Below, piece by piece: positions 8,802 through 17,957 of a stretch of 46,750 nucleotides of DNA. Origin of the DNA: DAITAZ01 sp036824045 (lineage in GTDB: Bacteria > Pseudomonadota > Gammaproteobacteria > Burkholderiales > Rhodocyclaceae); the NCBI GenBank assembly GCA_036824045.1, contig DAITAZ010000029.1, forward strand, positions 1-46,750. The letters are read 5' to 3'. The notes below the pieces were generated by a model. The model was not told where the DNA came from. It saw only the letters and a list, made by a program, of their open reading frames with translations, and did no database searches. Positions within the stretch are counted from its first letter, which is position 1. Each line of letters opens with the position of its first letter. The translations under genes were made by a program, and so were the position numbers.

Positions 8802-9791
8802 ATGCGATTCCCTCATAAAGTAGTTGTTTGCGCCTTCTCGTTTGGCGTGGCCGCTTGCGCCGGGTTGGGCGGTACGGCCCAATACCCCACCCAGCCCGTA
8901 AAGGTGGTGATTCCGTATCCCGCAGGTAACGCGGCCGATGTCGTGGGCCGCATTGTGGTGGACAAGCTGGCTCAAACCTTGGGCCAACCGGTGGCGGTGG
9001 AAAACCGTGCCGGCCCGACCACCGTGGCAGGCGTAGAGAGCGTGGCGAAGGCGCTGGCGGACGGGCACACCCTGCTCCTCCACTCGGTGTCCTATGCAGT
9101 GGATGCGGGCTTGTATACCGGGCTGCCCTATGATCCAGCCAAGGATCTGGTCGGCATCGCCCCCTTGGCCCGCCAGCCTTTCGCCTTGGTAGTTTCCCCG
9201 AAGCTCGGGGTAAAGACCGTAGCTGAGCTGGTGGCCCGGAGCAAAACGGAGCCGCTGAAATTCGGTTCCCTCGGCCCGACAACCCAGATCTACTTCGTCG
9301 GCGAGCAGTTCAAGCAGCAGACTGGGGCCAATGCCGCCCATGCACCGTTCAAATCGTTGCAGGAGGCCAACGAGTCCGTCGCCAAGGGGGAAGTTGCCTT
9401 TTGGTTCCCGCCCGTGGCCGGAGCGGTGGCAGGTGTGCGCGACGGCAGGCTTGTCGCGCTGGCGGTCACCGGCACCACAAGGGTACCTGTTCTGCCGCAG
9501 ACGCCCACCATGGCGGAAGCGGGTGTCAACAACATGGTCAGCGCCGCCTGGTTTGGGCTGTGGGCGCCCGCGGGGACTCCCGGCTGGGTGATCAACAAGT
9601 TGAATCAGGCCGTGCAAACAGCCGTGGCCAACCCGGAGGTCAAAGATAAGCTCGCCAAAATGGGCGCCGAACCCATGACCATGGGCCCGGGTGAATTCCG
9701 CCACTTCGTGGCCAGCGAAACCGAAACCAGCCAGGGCTTCGTGCGGGCACTGGGTATTCCCCGCATGCCTTACCAACCACCAGCCCGCTGA
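8802..9791 (+). CDS. Bug/TctC-family periplasmic substrate-binding receptor
   Basis: This 329-residue protein belongs to the tripartite tricarboxylate receptor (Bug) family, very expanded in betaproteobacteria, whose members bind carboxylates and other small organic ligands in the periplasm. Evidence: an N-terminal signal peptide; the family opening YPTQPVKVVIPYPAGNAADVVGR at about residues 28-50; QPVAVENRAG; the P(Y)DPAKDLVGIAPL segment; and a C-terminal WFGLWAPAGTP motif. AAGGAG five bases upstream supports the ATG at 8802 over an in-frame GTG at 8796. No TctA/TctB membrane subunits are nearby, as is common for orphan Bug proteins, so the ligand cannot be inferred. A hairpin follows the gene. 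Confidence 0.9.
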   Translation: MRFPHKVVVCAFSFGVAACAGLGGTAQYPTQPVKVVIPYPAGNAADVVGRIVVDKLAQTLGQPVAVENRAGPTTVAGVESVAKALADGHTLLLHSVSYAVDAGLYTGLPYDPAKDLVGIAPLARQPFALVVSPKLGVKTVAELVARSKTEPLKFGSLGPTTQIYFVGEQFKQQTGANAAHAPFKSLQEANESVAKGEVAFWFPPVAGAVAGVRDGRLVALAVTGTTRVPVLPQTPTMAEAGVNNMVSAAWFGLWAPAGTPGWVINKLNQAVQTAVANPEVKDKLAKMGAEPMTMGPGEFRHFVASETETSQGFVRALGIPRMPYQPPAR

Positions 9792-9797
9792 GCGGCA

Positions 9798-9817
9798 GCC
9801 CCTCCTTCGGGAGGGGC
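9798..9817 (+). terminator. UUCG-loop hairpin after the Bug gene
   Basis: A perfect 8-bp stem (GCCCCTCC / GGAGGGGC) closed by the stable tetraloop TTCG starts six bases after the Bug stop codon. There is no T-run behind it, so it may act as a 3'-end stabiliser or a weak terminator. Confidence 0.5.
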
Positions 9818-9989
9818 ATCCTTGCTCCACGTATGGGCCGGGGGCTAAACGCGACAGAGCAAGTACACACCTTGGTGCACACATGTGAATCAATCCCCTG
9901 CGCCCCCCGCAAATGGGGTAGGTTTGGCACTGGAGCCCTCGAGGCTCCGCGCTTTTCAGACCAATAATTTCGCACGGAGAACCTTCATC

Positions 9990-10376
9990 ATGATCCACCG
10001 TTCCACCCGCCTCGCCTTCACCCTCTGCACGTCCCTGTTCGCCCTGACCGCCTCCGCCGCCGACCCGGCCGCGCCGGTGGGCATCCTCGACGGCGTGTTC
10101 ACAGGCGCCAACGGCATGAGCCTCTACGTGTTCGACAAGGACACCGCGGGCAGCGGCAAGAGCGCCTGCAACGGCCCCTGCCAGAGCAACTGGCCCCCCA
10201 TGGCGGCGAAAGCCGACGACAAGCCGGTGGGCGACTTCACCGTCGTGACCCGGGACGATGGCAGCAAGCAGTGGGCCTACCGGGGCAAGCCGCTCTACTT
10301 CTGGGCCAAGGACCAGAAACCGGGCGACCGCAGCGGCGACGGCGTCAACGGCACCTGGCACCTGGCCAAGCCGTAG
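9990..10376 (+). CDS. Secreted COG4315-type repeat protein
   Basis: The 128-residue protein has a signal peptide (cleavage probably after ASAA, about residue 23) and the body of the COG4315 family of predicted secreted proteins: GMSLYVFDKDTAGSGKSACNGPCQSNWPP, then TVVTRDDGSKQWAYRGKPLYFWAKDQKPGD. The family has two such repeats sharing LY-F-KD; two cysteines in the first could form a disulfide. Function is unknown. The ATG at 9990 was chosen over an upstream in-frame ATG (9885) because the signal peptide begins there and ACGGAGA precedes it by about ten bases. Confidence 0.8.
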   Translation: MIHRSTRLAFTLCTSLFALTASAADPAAPVGILDGVFTGANGMSLYVFDKDTAGSGKSACNGPCQSNWPPMAAKADDKPVGDFTVVTRDDGSKQWAYRGKPLYFWAKDQKPGDRSGDGVNGTWHLAKP

Positions 10377-10555
10377 GCGTCCGCCCACCAGGACGCGACC
10401 GAATAAAGCAGCAATACTTATTTGATCATTTCGATGACAGCCTGGCGCAAGAGTTGAGAAAATAGGGTTCGGCGCTCCCCGCCCCCGCGGGGTGCCCGAG
10501 TCCGTGGCCCGTCCGCCCCCGGGGGCATCCAGCCTTATCTCGATTTTTGGCCCTC

Positions 10556-12289
10556 ATGGAACACCAGGCTCCTATCCCGTTCTTACGCGAAACGCTGCTT
10601 TTCCTCACCCTGGCCGGGGTCTTCATCCCCCTGCTCCAGCGCTTTCGCATCAACCAGGTGGTGGGTTTCCTGGTCATCGGCGTTTTGCTCGGCCCGCACG
10701 GAGTGGGCAGCCTCACCGGCCAATGGCCCTGGCTCAAAACCTTTACCTTCGCCGAGTTGCAGGAAGTGCAGCCCCTGGCGGAGCTGGGGGTGATCTTCCT
10801 GATGTTCCTGATCGGGCTGGAACTTTCGGTGGACCGGCTATGGGCCATGCGCCACTGGGTGTTCGTGGGCGGGAGCGCACAGGTGGCGCTGGCGGCAGCG
10901 GCCATCGGCTTGCTGGCCTGGCAGTTCGGCAACAGCCCGGGGGTGGCTGCCTTGCTCGGGCTGGTGCTGTCCTTGTCCTCCACCGCCGTGGTGATGCAGT
11001 TGCTCTCCCAGCAAAGGGCGCTGGCCACGGCCAAGGGGCAGGCCAGCTTCGCCATCCTGATGCTGCAGGATTTCGTGGTGGTGCCGCTGCTCATCCTGGT
11101 GGATCTGCTGGCCCGCAAGACCACGGGCGGCTGGGCGATGGTGCTGGGCGTCACCGCCCTCAAATCCGCCGCGGCGGGCTTGCTCATCTTCATCGCCGGC
11201 CGCAGGCTGGTGGCGCCGGTGTTCCGGTACTTCGCCCGCCAGCGTCAGCCGGAGGTCTTCGTGGCGCTGACGCTGCTGGTGGCGCTGGGCATTGCCGGGG
11301 TCACCGCCGCCGCCGGCCTTTCCCTCGCCCTCGGCGCCTTTCTCGCCGGCCTGCTGCTGGCGGAAACCGAGTACCGGCACGAAGTGGAAGTGACCATCGA
11401 GCCTTTCAAGGGGCTATTGATGGGCCTCTTCTTCATGTCGGTGGGCATGGAGATCGATCTGGGCGAGATGCGCAAGCACCATGTGTGGATTCCCGCGTCG
11501 GTAGTCGGGCTGATGGCCATCAAGACCCTGGTGACCGGCTGCGTGCTGCGCGCGGGCGGACTGAGTTGGGGGCGGGCACTGGAAGGCGGGCTGCTGCTGA
11601 GCCAGGGCGGCGAATTCGCGTTTGTCGTGGTGGGCTACGCCACCAGCCAGGCCCTGCTCAAGCCGGAAGTGTCCCAGTTCATCCTGCTGGTGGTGAGCTT
11701 CAGCCTTCTGCTGACCCCCCTGGCCGCCCGGGTCGGCGCCCGGGCAGGCGCCCGCATCGACGCACGGGTCACGCCACTGCCTGCGGACGAGGACCCGGAT
11801 CTGGACCGGGGGCTCAGCGGGCACATCGTGATCGCCGGCTTCGGCCGGGTCGGCCAACTCCTGGCGGACGTGCTGGAACGGCAGCAGGTGCCGTTTGTGG
11901 CCATCGAACATGACGCCCACGCCGTCGCCCGCCTGCGTCAGGCCGGCTTGCCGGTGTTCTACGGCAACGCCGCCCGCCCCGAACTGCTGCGCAAGCTCCA
12001 CACCGCCCGGGCGGCCGCCCTGCTGGTCACCATGGATCAGCCGGGGGCGGCCATGCACGCGGTGCGAGCGGCCCGTAGCGAATATCCGGATCTGCCCATC
12101 TACGCCCGTTCACGGGACGAGCAGCACGCCCACGAACTGCGCAACGCCGGAGCAACCGCAGTGGTACCCGAAACCCTCGAAGCCGGGTTGCAGCTCTCCT
12201 CCTTCGCGCTCCACGCCGTGGCAATCCCCGATGCGGAAATCACCCTGCTGCTGCAGGAAGAACGGGAGGAGCGGGTTCTTGCCCATTAG
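10556..12289 (+). CDS. Kef-type (CPA2) cation:proton antiporter with RCK domain
   Basis: This 577-residue inner-membrane protein is a monovalent cation:proton antiporter of the KefB/KefC/YbaL group, probably exporting potassium. The first about 385 residues hold some 12 membrane spans with family signatures (VVGFLVIGVLLGPHG, LAELGVIFLMFLIGLELS, SSTAVVMQLL, GAFLAGLLLAETEYRHEVE, LLLSQGGEFAFVV). A TrkA-N/RCK nucleotide-binding domain follows (IAGFGRVGQLLADVL). The C-terminus has an acidic Leu-rich helix. KefC needs an ancillary KefF/KefG flavoprotein; none is adjacent, which fits YbaL-like members better. Start codon: ATG at 10556; a TTG at 10547 is an alternative, and neither has a clear ribosome binding site. 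Confidence 0.9.
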   Translation: MEHQAPIPFLRETLLFLTLAGVFIPLLQRFRINQVVGFLVIGVLLGPHGVGSLTGQWPWLKTFTFAELQEVQPLAELGVIFLMFLIGLELSVDRLWAMRHWVFVGGSAQVALAAAAIGLLAWQFGNSPGVAALLGLVLSLSSTAVVMQLLSQQRALATAKGQASFAILMLQDFVVVPLLILVDLLARKTTGGWAMVLGVTALKSAAAGLLIFIAGRRLVAPVFRYFARQRQPEVFVALTLLVALGIAGVTAAAGLSLALGAFLAGLLLAETEYRHEVEVTIEPFKGLLMGLFFMSVGMEIDLGEMRKHHVWIPASVVGLMAIKTLVTGCVLRAGGLSWGRALEGGLLLSQGGEFAFVVVGYATSQALLKPEVSQFILLVVSFSLLLTPLAARVGARAGARIDARVTPLPADEDPDLDRGLSGHIVIAGFGRVGQLLADVLERQQVPFVAIEHDAHAVARLRQAGLPVFYGNAARPELLRKLHTARAAALLVTMDQPGAAMHAVRAARSEYPDLPIYARSRDEQHAHELRNAGATAVVPETLEAGLQLSSFALHAVAIPDAEITLLLQEEREERVLAH

Positions 12290-12535
12290 GAGGAAGGCGG
12301 CGGCGCGCCAGGAAAATGGCTTTTCGGCCAGCACGTCGGCTCCCCTGCGCCCCTCATCACCTCAGGCGCGCCTGACATCGTGAGCGACGGGGAACCCCCT
12401 GTCCGACCGGGAGAAGCGGCTTCCTGCCAAGCGCACCGTGGCCCGCAGGGAAAAGCCGTTCAGCGCGCGGGCATTCACCAGGCACTGACCGAGACCGCCA
12501 CCCGCAGCCAGTTCAGACCACGACGGGTCGCCGCC

Positions 12536-12742
12536 CTACCAGTGGCGATGGTGGTGGTGACCATGGCCCCAGCCTCTGCGGCCATAGTAGCCCGGAGGGC
12601 TCACCACCACGGGCGGGGGCACCACCACCCGCGGGCCCGGGTCGTAGTAGCCACCGTGAACGCGGGGCGGGCCCGCGGGCACAACCACGCAACCAACGAG
12701 CGTCAGTGCCAGTGCAAGGGAGAGTGTGTAGGGTAGCTTCAT
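12536..12742 (-). CDS. Small His- and Pro/Gly-rich lipoprotein
   Basis: A 68-residue lipoprotein: signal peptide residues 1-17 ending in the lipobox LVGC (Cys18), then a low-complexity tail rich in Pro, Gly, Val and Tyr that ends in a histidine cluster (GHGHHHHRHW). Translation is well supported by a perfect 8-base Shine-Dalgarno (AAGGAGGT) six bases before the ATG at 12742. The His cluster suggests metal binding at the cell envelope, but this is inference; no family was recognised. Confidence 0.7.
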   Translation of the reverse strand: MKLPYTLSLALALTLVGCVVVPAGPPRVHGGYYDPGPRVVVPPPVVVSPPGYYGRRGWGHGHHHHRHW

Positions 12743-12852
12743 GATCCGACCTCCTTGGCGTTATGCTGGCATTAACGCGCCAGCCGCCCGGACGTCGGCC
12801 TGATTTTGTATCCAGATGCAACACGAGGCATTTGCCGCCAGGAGCCCCGCCC

Positions 12853-13092
12853 ATGCCGTCTTCTCCCCACCGCCAGGCCATCCTCGCTGCCCAGGCCGGC
12901 CACTGGGACGAAGCCCACCGCATCGTCCAGGCCCTGGAAGATCCCCTGGGGTGCTGGATACACGCCATCCTGCACAAGATCGAAGGCGATACCGCCAATG
13001 CCCGTTACTGGTACGCCCGTGCCCCTGGGCATCACCACGCGGATTTTGAAGACCCGGTTCGCGAACTGGCCGAGGCGCTCACCCACTGCTGA
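12853..13092 (+). CDS. Small hypothetical protein (helical, TPR-like)
   Basis: A 79-residue protein without signal peptide or membrane span. It looks like a helical hairpin: RQAILAAQAGHWDEAHRIVQAL resembles one TPR unit, and a second helix pair follows (CWIHAILHKIEGDTANARYWYARAPG). The ATG at 12853 has AGGAG eight bases upstream; the frame is open further 5', but that part is Arg/Pro-rich and unlikely to be translated. Function unknown. It is divergent from the small lipoprotein gene, with 110 bases between the two starts. Confidence 0.65.
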   Translation: MPSSPHRQAILAAQAGHWDEAHRIVQALEDPLGCWIHAILHKIEGDTANARYWYARAPGHHHADFEDPVRELAEALTHC

Positions 13093-13148
13093 CGGCGCGG
13101 GGCAAGGACGGCCACGGGGCGGTGCGCGACCGCGCTACCGCCCGCCGC

Positions 13149-14144
13149 TTACGTGGGAGACGAGCCCGTGACGCGGGGGGTATTGGCGAGTTCTGCGGTG
13201 GCGGCCACCACCGGATGAACCGCGTCGGGCAACCTGAGCACCCGTCGCAACTTGCGCTCGACTGCGGCCCAGAAGCCCCCGCCCCGCAGCTTCAGTTCAT
13301 AGCGCCGGTCACCCTCATGGTCGATCTCGACGCTGGCGGGATGGCGCAGGGGAAACTTGATCTCCTCCGCCCGCAAGCGGGTGACCCAGTCATCGGGATG
13401 CACGGTGTGGGTGGCCTCTGGCCCGAACCCGATGTTCTCCACCAGATTCACCTCAGGCACGCACCCATAAGCGCCAAGCCTCCAGGCAGTGAAGATGAAT
13501 TGGTAGTCCCAAGCCGAAGGCAGGCGACCATCGTAGGTACGGTCCATGATGTCCCGCCAGCAACGGCGCCCATACCACTCGCGGGGGAACAGACGCTGCA
13601 TCCGGCTGGAGCGGCGAAACGCCGGCCAATCCCGCATCTCCAGGTCGTAGTGCTGCCACGCCCGTCGCCAGGACGCCCACCCCCAGGTGATGTTGTAACG
13701 GGAAAAGTAGTAACTGGCACGGGGCATCCATTGCCGGCTATGGAAGTTGTAGCCGGCCACGCTCATCACCCGCGGATCGTTCCGGTAGCGTTCCAGCATT
13801 TCGTCGCAGAACGTGAAGAAGCTGGGCTTGGGAACGCAGTCATCCTCCAGGATGATGCCCTCCGGCTCGTGCTGGAAAAACCAGTCGATCGCCGTCTTCG
13901 GGCCAAACTTGCAGCCCAGGTTTTCGTCGCGGAAGAGGGTGTGGACCTCGCACGGCCAATCCACCTGCTGAGCCAGACTCCTGACCTGGGCACATCGCTC
14001 CGCTTCGCCCGGGCGGTCCTGCCGGGGGCCGTCGGCCGCAATATAAAGCCGGGGAGGCCGCGCCTTGCGGATCGCCTCGAGCACCCGGGCAGCGGTGTCG
14101 AACCGGTTGAACACGATAAACAGGACAGGCGAGCGGGTGGTCAT
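13149..14144 (-). CDS. GT-A fold glycosyltransferase (HlpA-like, family-2 type)
   Basis: The 331-residue cytosolic protein resembles sugar transferases of the hemolytic protein HlpA-like/family 2 group. It opens with a Rossmann-like strand (VLFIVFNRFDTAARVLEAI), then has IAADGPR, ENLGCKFGP and the acidic nucleotide-sugar/metal motif LEDDCVP near residue 98, with WGWASW further on. The acceptor and sugar cannot be inferred. AGGAG six bases upstream supports the ATG at 14144. It stands alone, with no polysaccharide locus around it, and is preceded by an unusually AT-rich stretch that could indicate acquired DNA. Confidence 0.8.
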   Translation of the reverse strand: MTTRSPVLFIVFNRFDTAARVLEAIRKARPPRLYIAADGPRQDRPGEAERCAQVRSLAQQVDWPCEVHTLFRDENLGCKFGPKTAIDWFFQHEPEGIILEDDCVPKPSFFTFCDEMLERYRNDPRVMSVAGYNFHSRQWMPRASYYFSRYNITWGWASWRRAWQHYDLEMRDWPAFRRSSRMQRLFPREWYGRRCWRDIMDRTYDGRLPSAWDYQFIFTAWRLGAYGCVPEVNLVENIGFGPEATHTVHPDDWVTRLRAEEIKFPLRHPASVEIDHEGDRRYELKLRGGGFWAAVERKLRRVLRLPDAVHPVVAATAELANTPRVTGSSPT

Positions 14145-15080
14145 ATCAGGCTCCTACCGGACGATTCGATCTACTCGTAAATCTGCTTCAGCAACTTTAG
14201 CCAATCCGGAAATCATCTATTCGACAAAAAACAGCCGATTTATGTTCAATCAATTGGCCGAATCTGCCATCGCCAAGGCAAATGCAGATTCAAAGGACAA
14301 TTCAACCTCATATCCAAAAGATGTATTGAAGTTGAATCAATGCGCTCAATAGCGGCGCATTCCCGGGGTTCTTTCCACTCAAGGCCGGCCAAGGGTTGCC
14401 GTTACCTCCCGCCTCGTGGCGCACCGGACACCCATGCCCATCAATCCTGCCAAATCAGCACACTACCCGCGCCCGGCTCGGGTATCCGCCCCAGGGCTCG
14501 CCCCTCGGAACGCCCGGCTCATGTTCCCGCTGGCTGGCGAAAATGCCTCGATCCGCTTACGGGTACGGGGTTGTAAGAACTCACCACCCACCGTTTCAGA
14601 GGCGCCCAGTATATCTCCAAGAAAGCTCCGAGAAAGCATGTAAAAAGTAACAATAAATGAACAATCACCAACAAATTTGAAGCAAGCGAACACTCACAAA
14701 AATCGCAGAATCGGAATAAACACGTTTTTGGCGAACCTCCGGCGCAACACGGAGATGGGAAAGCAGAGGGGAGCCCACCGGGCGCACGCGGGCGAGCCTT
14801 CCGGGCGATCGAGGATGGATGAAACGCCACACCCCGGCCTCTGCCGGGACACAGGAAATGAAGCTTCAGCCGAGCGGCCGGAGCCTGGCCAAGCAGACAG
14901 CCCGCCCTCCAGGGCATCGCAACCCGCCGAGGGCGGCATGGCCCCGCTCGCGCCCAAGGCGGCACCCCGGATTCGGGCTACGCCTGCCTTGGAGTTGGTG
15001 GTGCGCCACTGGACGTCAGGAGCGGCCGACTTGCCACCGGCGACGCACGCGCCCTGAGAAGGGCCGCGCGCCCCCGCCCG
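14145..15080. other. Long intergenic region without a convincing gene
   Basis: Of these 936 bases, about 14160-14350 and 14640-14720 are clearly richer in A and T than the rest of the window; the part between and after is GC-rich. Short open frames exist on both strands, but none has a ribosome binding site, family motifs or balanced composition. The first AT-rich part must include the glycosyltransferase promoter. No tRNA, IS end or CRISPR repeat was seen. Confidence 0.5.
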
Positions 15081-15695
15081 TCAGAGCACTGGACAGCCGG
15101 GGAGCGGACCGCCGGACGGCAGCGCCTGCGCCACCGCCTGCCCCAGCCGGTCCACCGCCGCCGCCAGGGCCAGGACGGTGGCCTCGGTGCCGGCGCCGGC
15201 AATGGGCACCTGCACCGTGCTGCGGCAGGTGAGCGCCCCACCGCCTGCCACCGGCCGCAAGGTCCACAGGGCGCTGGCGGTGAGGCCCGCCCCAGGCCGG
15301 GCATCCACCGCTTCCAGGCCAAAGGCCAGCCGGTAACGGGGCAGATCGCTGCCGCTGGCGGGCACCCGGTAAACGTCTGCCGCCCGGCGCGCCTGCCACA
15401 GGCTGCGCGCCAGGGCCTGGCGGACCTCCTCACCCAGAGGAGCGGCCCAGCGCTCTCCATCGCCAACGGCCACACGGCCGGCGCTGGCGGGCCCGATCAC
15501 CACCTGGGCCCGATCCATGGCCGCCGGCAGGCTGACCGGAAGCACCTCGACCAGAAACGCCGGGCTGCCGGTGGCGCTGCCCGCCCCGCCCGCCAGCGTG
15601 TGGTAGCGGGGGGCCGGGGAGGTGCCGCACGCGGCGAGCAGGGCGGCCAGCAGCGGCAACGCCCATCGGGCACGGCTGAGGAACGTGGGGTTCAT
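15081..15695 (-). CDS. pqiC: Outer-membrane lipoprotein of the Pqi complex (PqiC-like)
   Basis: A 204-residue lipoprotein with signal peptide and lipobox LAAC (Cys22), followed by the ABC-type/PqiC (DUF330) fold: RYHTLAG early, VEVLPVSLPAAMDRAQVVI, WAAPLGEEVRQALARSL, and a Pro/Gly-rich C-terminus. In Escherichia coli PqiC sits in the outer membrane and docks the PqiB tunnel. The ATG at 15695 lies one base after the pqiB stop, so translation is coupled. It is the last gene of the operon. Confidence 0.85.
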   Translation of the reverse strand: MNPTFLSRARWALPLLAALLAACGTSPAPRYHTLAGGAGSATGSPAFLVEVLPVSLPAAMDRAQVVIGPASAGRVAVGDGERWAAPLGEEVRQALARSLWQARRAADVYRVPASGSDLPRYRLAFGLEAVDARPGAGLTASALWTLRPVAGGGALTCRSTVQVPIAGAGTEATVLALAAAVDRLGQAVAQALPSGGPLPGCPVL

Positions 15696-15696
15696 G

Positions 15697-17322
15697 TCAT
15701 TCTCCGGCCTTGCCCTTGAGCAGCGCCTCGGGCTGGCGCTCCAGCACATCGGTGAGGGCCCGCAAGGAGCGGGCGGCATTTTCCAGCTCGCGCATGGCCT
15801 GGCGGGCATCCTGCTGCAGGGGGCCATCCTGGGCCAGCAGGCTGTCCACGCCCGCCATCGAGCGGCGCACCCCGGCGAGGGTTTCCTTCGCCTCGGGGAG
15901 CAGTTCCTGGTCCGCCTGGGCCATCAGGCTCTCGGTGCGGCGCAGGGTGGCCTCCAGCGCGCCCAGGGAGCGCCGCAGGTCGCCAGCGATGGCCTCCAGG
16001 GGCAGTTTGTCCAGTTTGCGCACGATGTCGCCCAGCTTCTGCTGCAATTCCTCCAGATCGCCCGCCACGGTGGGCAATTCCAGAGGGGAACGGCCGGCTT
16101 CGAAGCGCACGGCGGGCGCCTTGGGAAAGAAATCCAGCGCCACGTAGAGCTGGCCGGTGAGCAGGTTGCCGGTGCGCAACTGGGCGCGCAGCCCCTGGCG
16201 CACCAGTTCGGCCAGCCGCGCCGCCCGCTGTCGCTCAGCCGACTCGCCACTGGCGGGGCTGGGCAGACTGAGCCGCTCCGGGTAGAGCTCCACCACCACC
16301 GGCGCCACGAAGGTCTTGCTGCGGGGGTCCATCTCCAGCGACACGGCGCGCACGCTGCCCAGCACCACGCCGCGGAAATCCACCGGCGCCCCGGGCGCAA
16401 GCCCGCGGATGGACTGGTTGAAGCGCAACACGACGGTGACCGGCTCGCCATCCGGCGCCTTCATCGCCTCGGCCTCGTCCGCCGCCAGGTTGAAGCGGGA
16501 GCGGGCGGGCGCCTGGACCGCCCCGGCCTGCGCCTCGGGCGTGCGGAAGGCAATGCCGCCCAGCAGCACCGCCGCCAGCGACTGGGTGCCCACCTTGACG
16601 CCGCTGGCGTCCAGGCGCACATCGACGCCACTGGCGTGCCAGAAGCGGCTGCTGGCGGTGACCAGCTTGTCGTAGGGCGCCTTGACGAACACCCGGAGGG
16701 TGACACCGCTGCCATCAGGCGCCAGGGAAAAACTGGTGACCTGCCCCACCTGCACCCGGCGATGGAAGATGGGCGAGCCGATATCCAGCGAGCCCAGGTC
16801 CGCCGCCTGCAACTGGTAGCTGGTGCCGGGCACGTCGGCGGGCACCACGGGGGCTTCATCCAGACCCACGAACTCCCGCGCCGGGTCTTCCGACTTGCCG
16901 CCATCCACACCGATGTAGGAGCCGGAAACCAGGGTGCTCAGGCCGGAGATGGCGCCGCCGGCCAGTCGCGGGCGCACCACCCAGAAGCGGCTGTCCGCCA
17001 CCGCGAAGCGCTCCGCCTCCTTGGTCAGTTCCACCGTGGCCACCACCCGCGTGCGGTCCTCCGCCACCCGCAGGCTGCGCAGATCGCCGATGTCCACCTC
17101 GCGGAACTTGACCTTGGTCTTGCCCGGCTCCAGCCCCTCCGCCGTGGAGAAGGAAATGGTGATGGTGGGCCCCTGGGCCAGCAGCATCTGCACCACCAGC
17201 CCCAGCCCTACCAGGGCCGCCACCAGGGGGATCACCCACACCAGATTGGGCAGCAGGGCGCGTCGCCCCTCCAGCACCGGCTCCGGCAGATCGCGCAGGT
17301 CGGGCCCGTCAGTATTGCTCAT
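15697..17322 (-). CDS. pqiB: MCE-domain tunnel protein PqiB
   Basis: The 541-residue protein has one N-terminal membrane anchor (residues 26-49), then three MCE/MlaD domains (openings near TITISFSTAEGLEPGKTKVKFREVDIG, VTLRVFVKAPYDKLV and LRFNQSIRGLAPGAPVDFRGVVLG) and a long C-terminal coiled-coil (from about residue 420). E. coli PqiB is a hexameric periplasm-spanning tunnel for lipid transport; length (about 546) and domain order agree. The start is ATG 17322 or an in-frame ATG at 17334; both overlap the end of the preceding PqiA gene (stop at 17309), so coupling is expected. Confidence 0.93.
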   Translation of the reverse strand: MSNTDGPDLRDLPEPVLEGRRALLPNLVWVIPLVAALVGLGLVVQMLLAQGPTITISFSTAEGLEPGKTKVKFREVDIGDLRSLRVAEDRTRVVATVELTKEAERFAVADSRFWVVRPRLAGGAISGLSTLVSGSYIGVDGGKSEDPAREFVGLDEAPVVPADVPGTSYQLQAADLGSLDIGSPIFHRRVQVGQVTSFSLAPDGSGVTLRVFVKAPYDKLVTASSRFWHASGVDVRLDASGVKVGTQSLAAVLLGGIAFRTPEAQAGAVQAPARSRFNLAADEAEAMKAPDGEPVTVVLRFNQSIRGLAPGAPVDFRGVVLGSVRAVSLEMDPRSKTFVAPVVVELYPERLSLPSPASGESAERQRAARLAELVRQGLRAQLRTGNLLTGQLYVALDFFPKAPAVRFEAGRSPLELPTVAGDLEELQQKLGDIVRKLDKLPLEAIAGDLRRSLGALEATLRRTESLMAQADQELLPEAKETLAGVRRSMAGVDSLLAQDGPLQQDARQAMRELENAARSLRALTDVLERQPEALLKGKAGE

Positions 17323-17944
17323 CGTCTTTCGCATCCCAGATCAGGCGCGGGTCGAAACTCAAGGCCGCAAACATGGTGAGCACCACCACCGCGCCAAAAG
17401 CCGCCGCACCGGGGCCGGCGGTCACGTTCGCCATCACCCCCATGCGCACCAGGGCAGCCATGAGGGCCACCACGAACACATCCAGCATCGACCAGCGGCC
17501 CACCGCCTCCACCAGCCGATACACCCCGAGCCGCTCCTGGGGCCCGCGAATGCTGCCCCGCTGCACCGTCCACGCCAGATAGGCCAGCGCCCCCATCTTC
17601 ACCAGCGGCACCACGATGCTGGCCAGAAACACGATGGCCGCCAGATGGGGCGTGCCCTCGTTCCACAGGAACACCACCCCCACCAGAATGGTGTCGTGGC
17701 GGTCCGCCACCAAGGTGCGCGTGTTCATGATGGGCAGCAGGGTGGCCGGCAGGTACAACACCGCCGCCGCCAGCAGAAACGCCCAGGTGCGGGCCAGGCT
17801 GCGAGGCCGGCGCGCCGCCAGCGCCGCGCCGCAACGGGGGCAGCGGCAGGACACCCCCGGCACCGGCCGCCGCATCACCAGCGCACAGCGGGGGCAGGCC
17901 AGCGCCCCGGCGCGGCGGGCCGTCAGCCATGGCGACGGGGTCAT
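17309..17944 (-). CDS. pqiA: PqiA-like inner-membrane protein, second half
   Basis: A 211-residue membrane protein corresponding to one PqiA repeat: an N-terminal zinc-ribbon-like pair of CxxC motifs (CPRCALVM, CRCPRCG) and about four membrane spans, with the conserved LLPIMNTRTL and DVFVVALMAALVRMG segments. PqiA is the inner-membrane partner of PqiB. In E. coli PqiA a single chain of about 417 residues carries both repeats; here they are two genes, this one following the first after 13 bases. It overlaps the 5' end of pqiB. Confidence 0.88.
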   Translation of the reverse strand: MTPSPWLTARRAGALACPRCALVMRRPVPGVSCRCPRCGAALAARRPRSLARTWAFLLAAAVLYLPATLLPIMNTRTLVADRHDTILVGVVFLWNEGTPHLAAIVFLASIVVPLVKMGALAYLAWTVQRGSIRGPQERLGVYRLVEAVGRWSMLDVFVVALMAALVRMGVMANVTAGPGAAAFGAVVVLTMFAALSFDPRLIWDAKDDEQY

Positions 17945-17957
17945 GGCAGACGGCCCC

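Noticed and set aside
12362..12375. Perfect 14-bp palindrome TCAGGCGCGCCTGA after the Kef gene
   Set aside because: Single copy without a regulated start nearby; a chance palindrome is quite likely in GC-rich DNA.
14340..14965. Several short open frames on both strands of the gene-free stretch
   Set aside because: Arg/Pro/Ala-rich, no ribosome binding sites, no recognisable motif.
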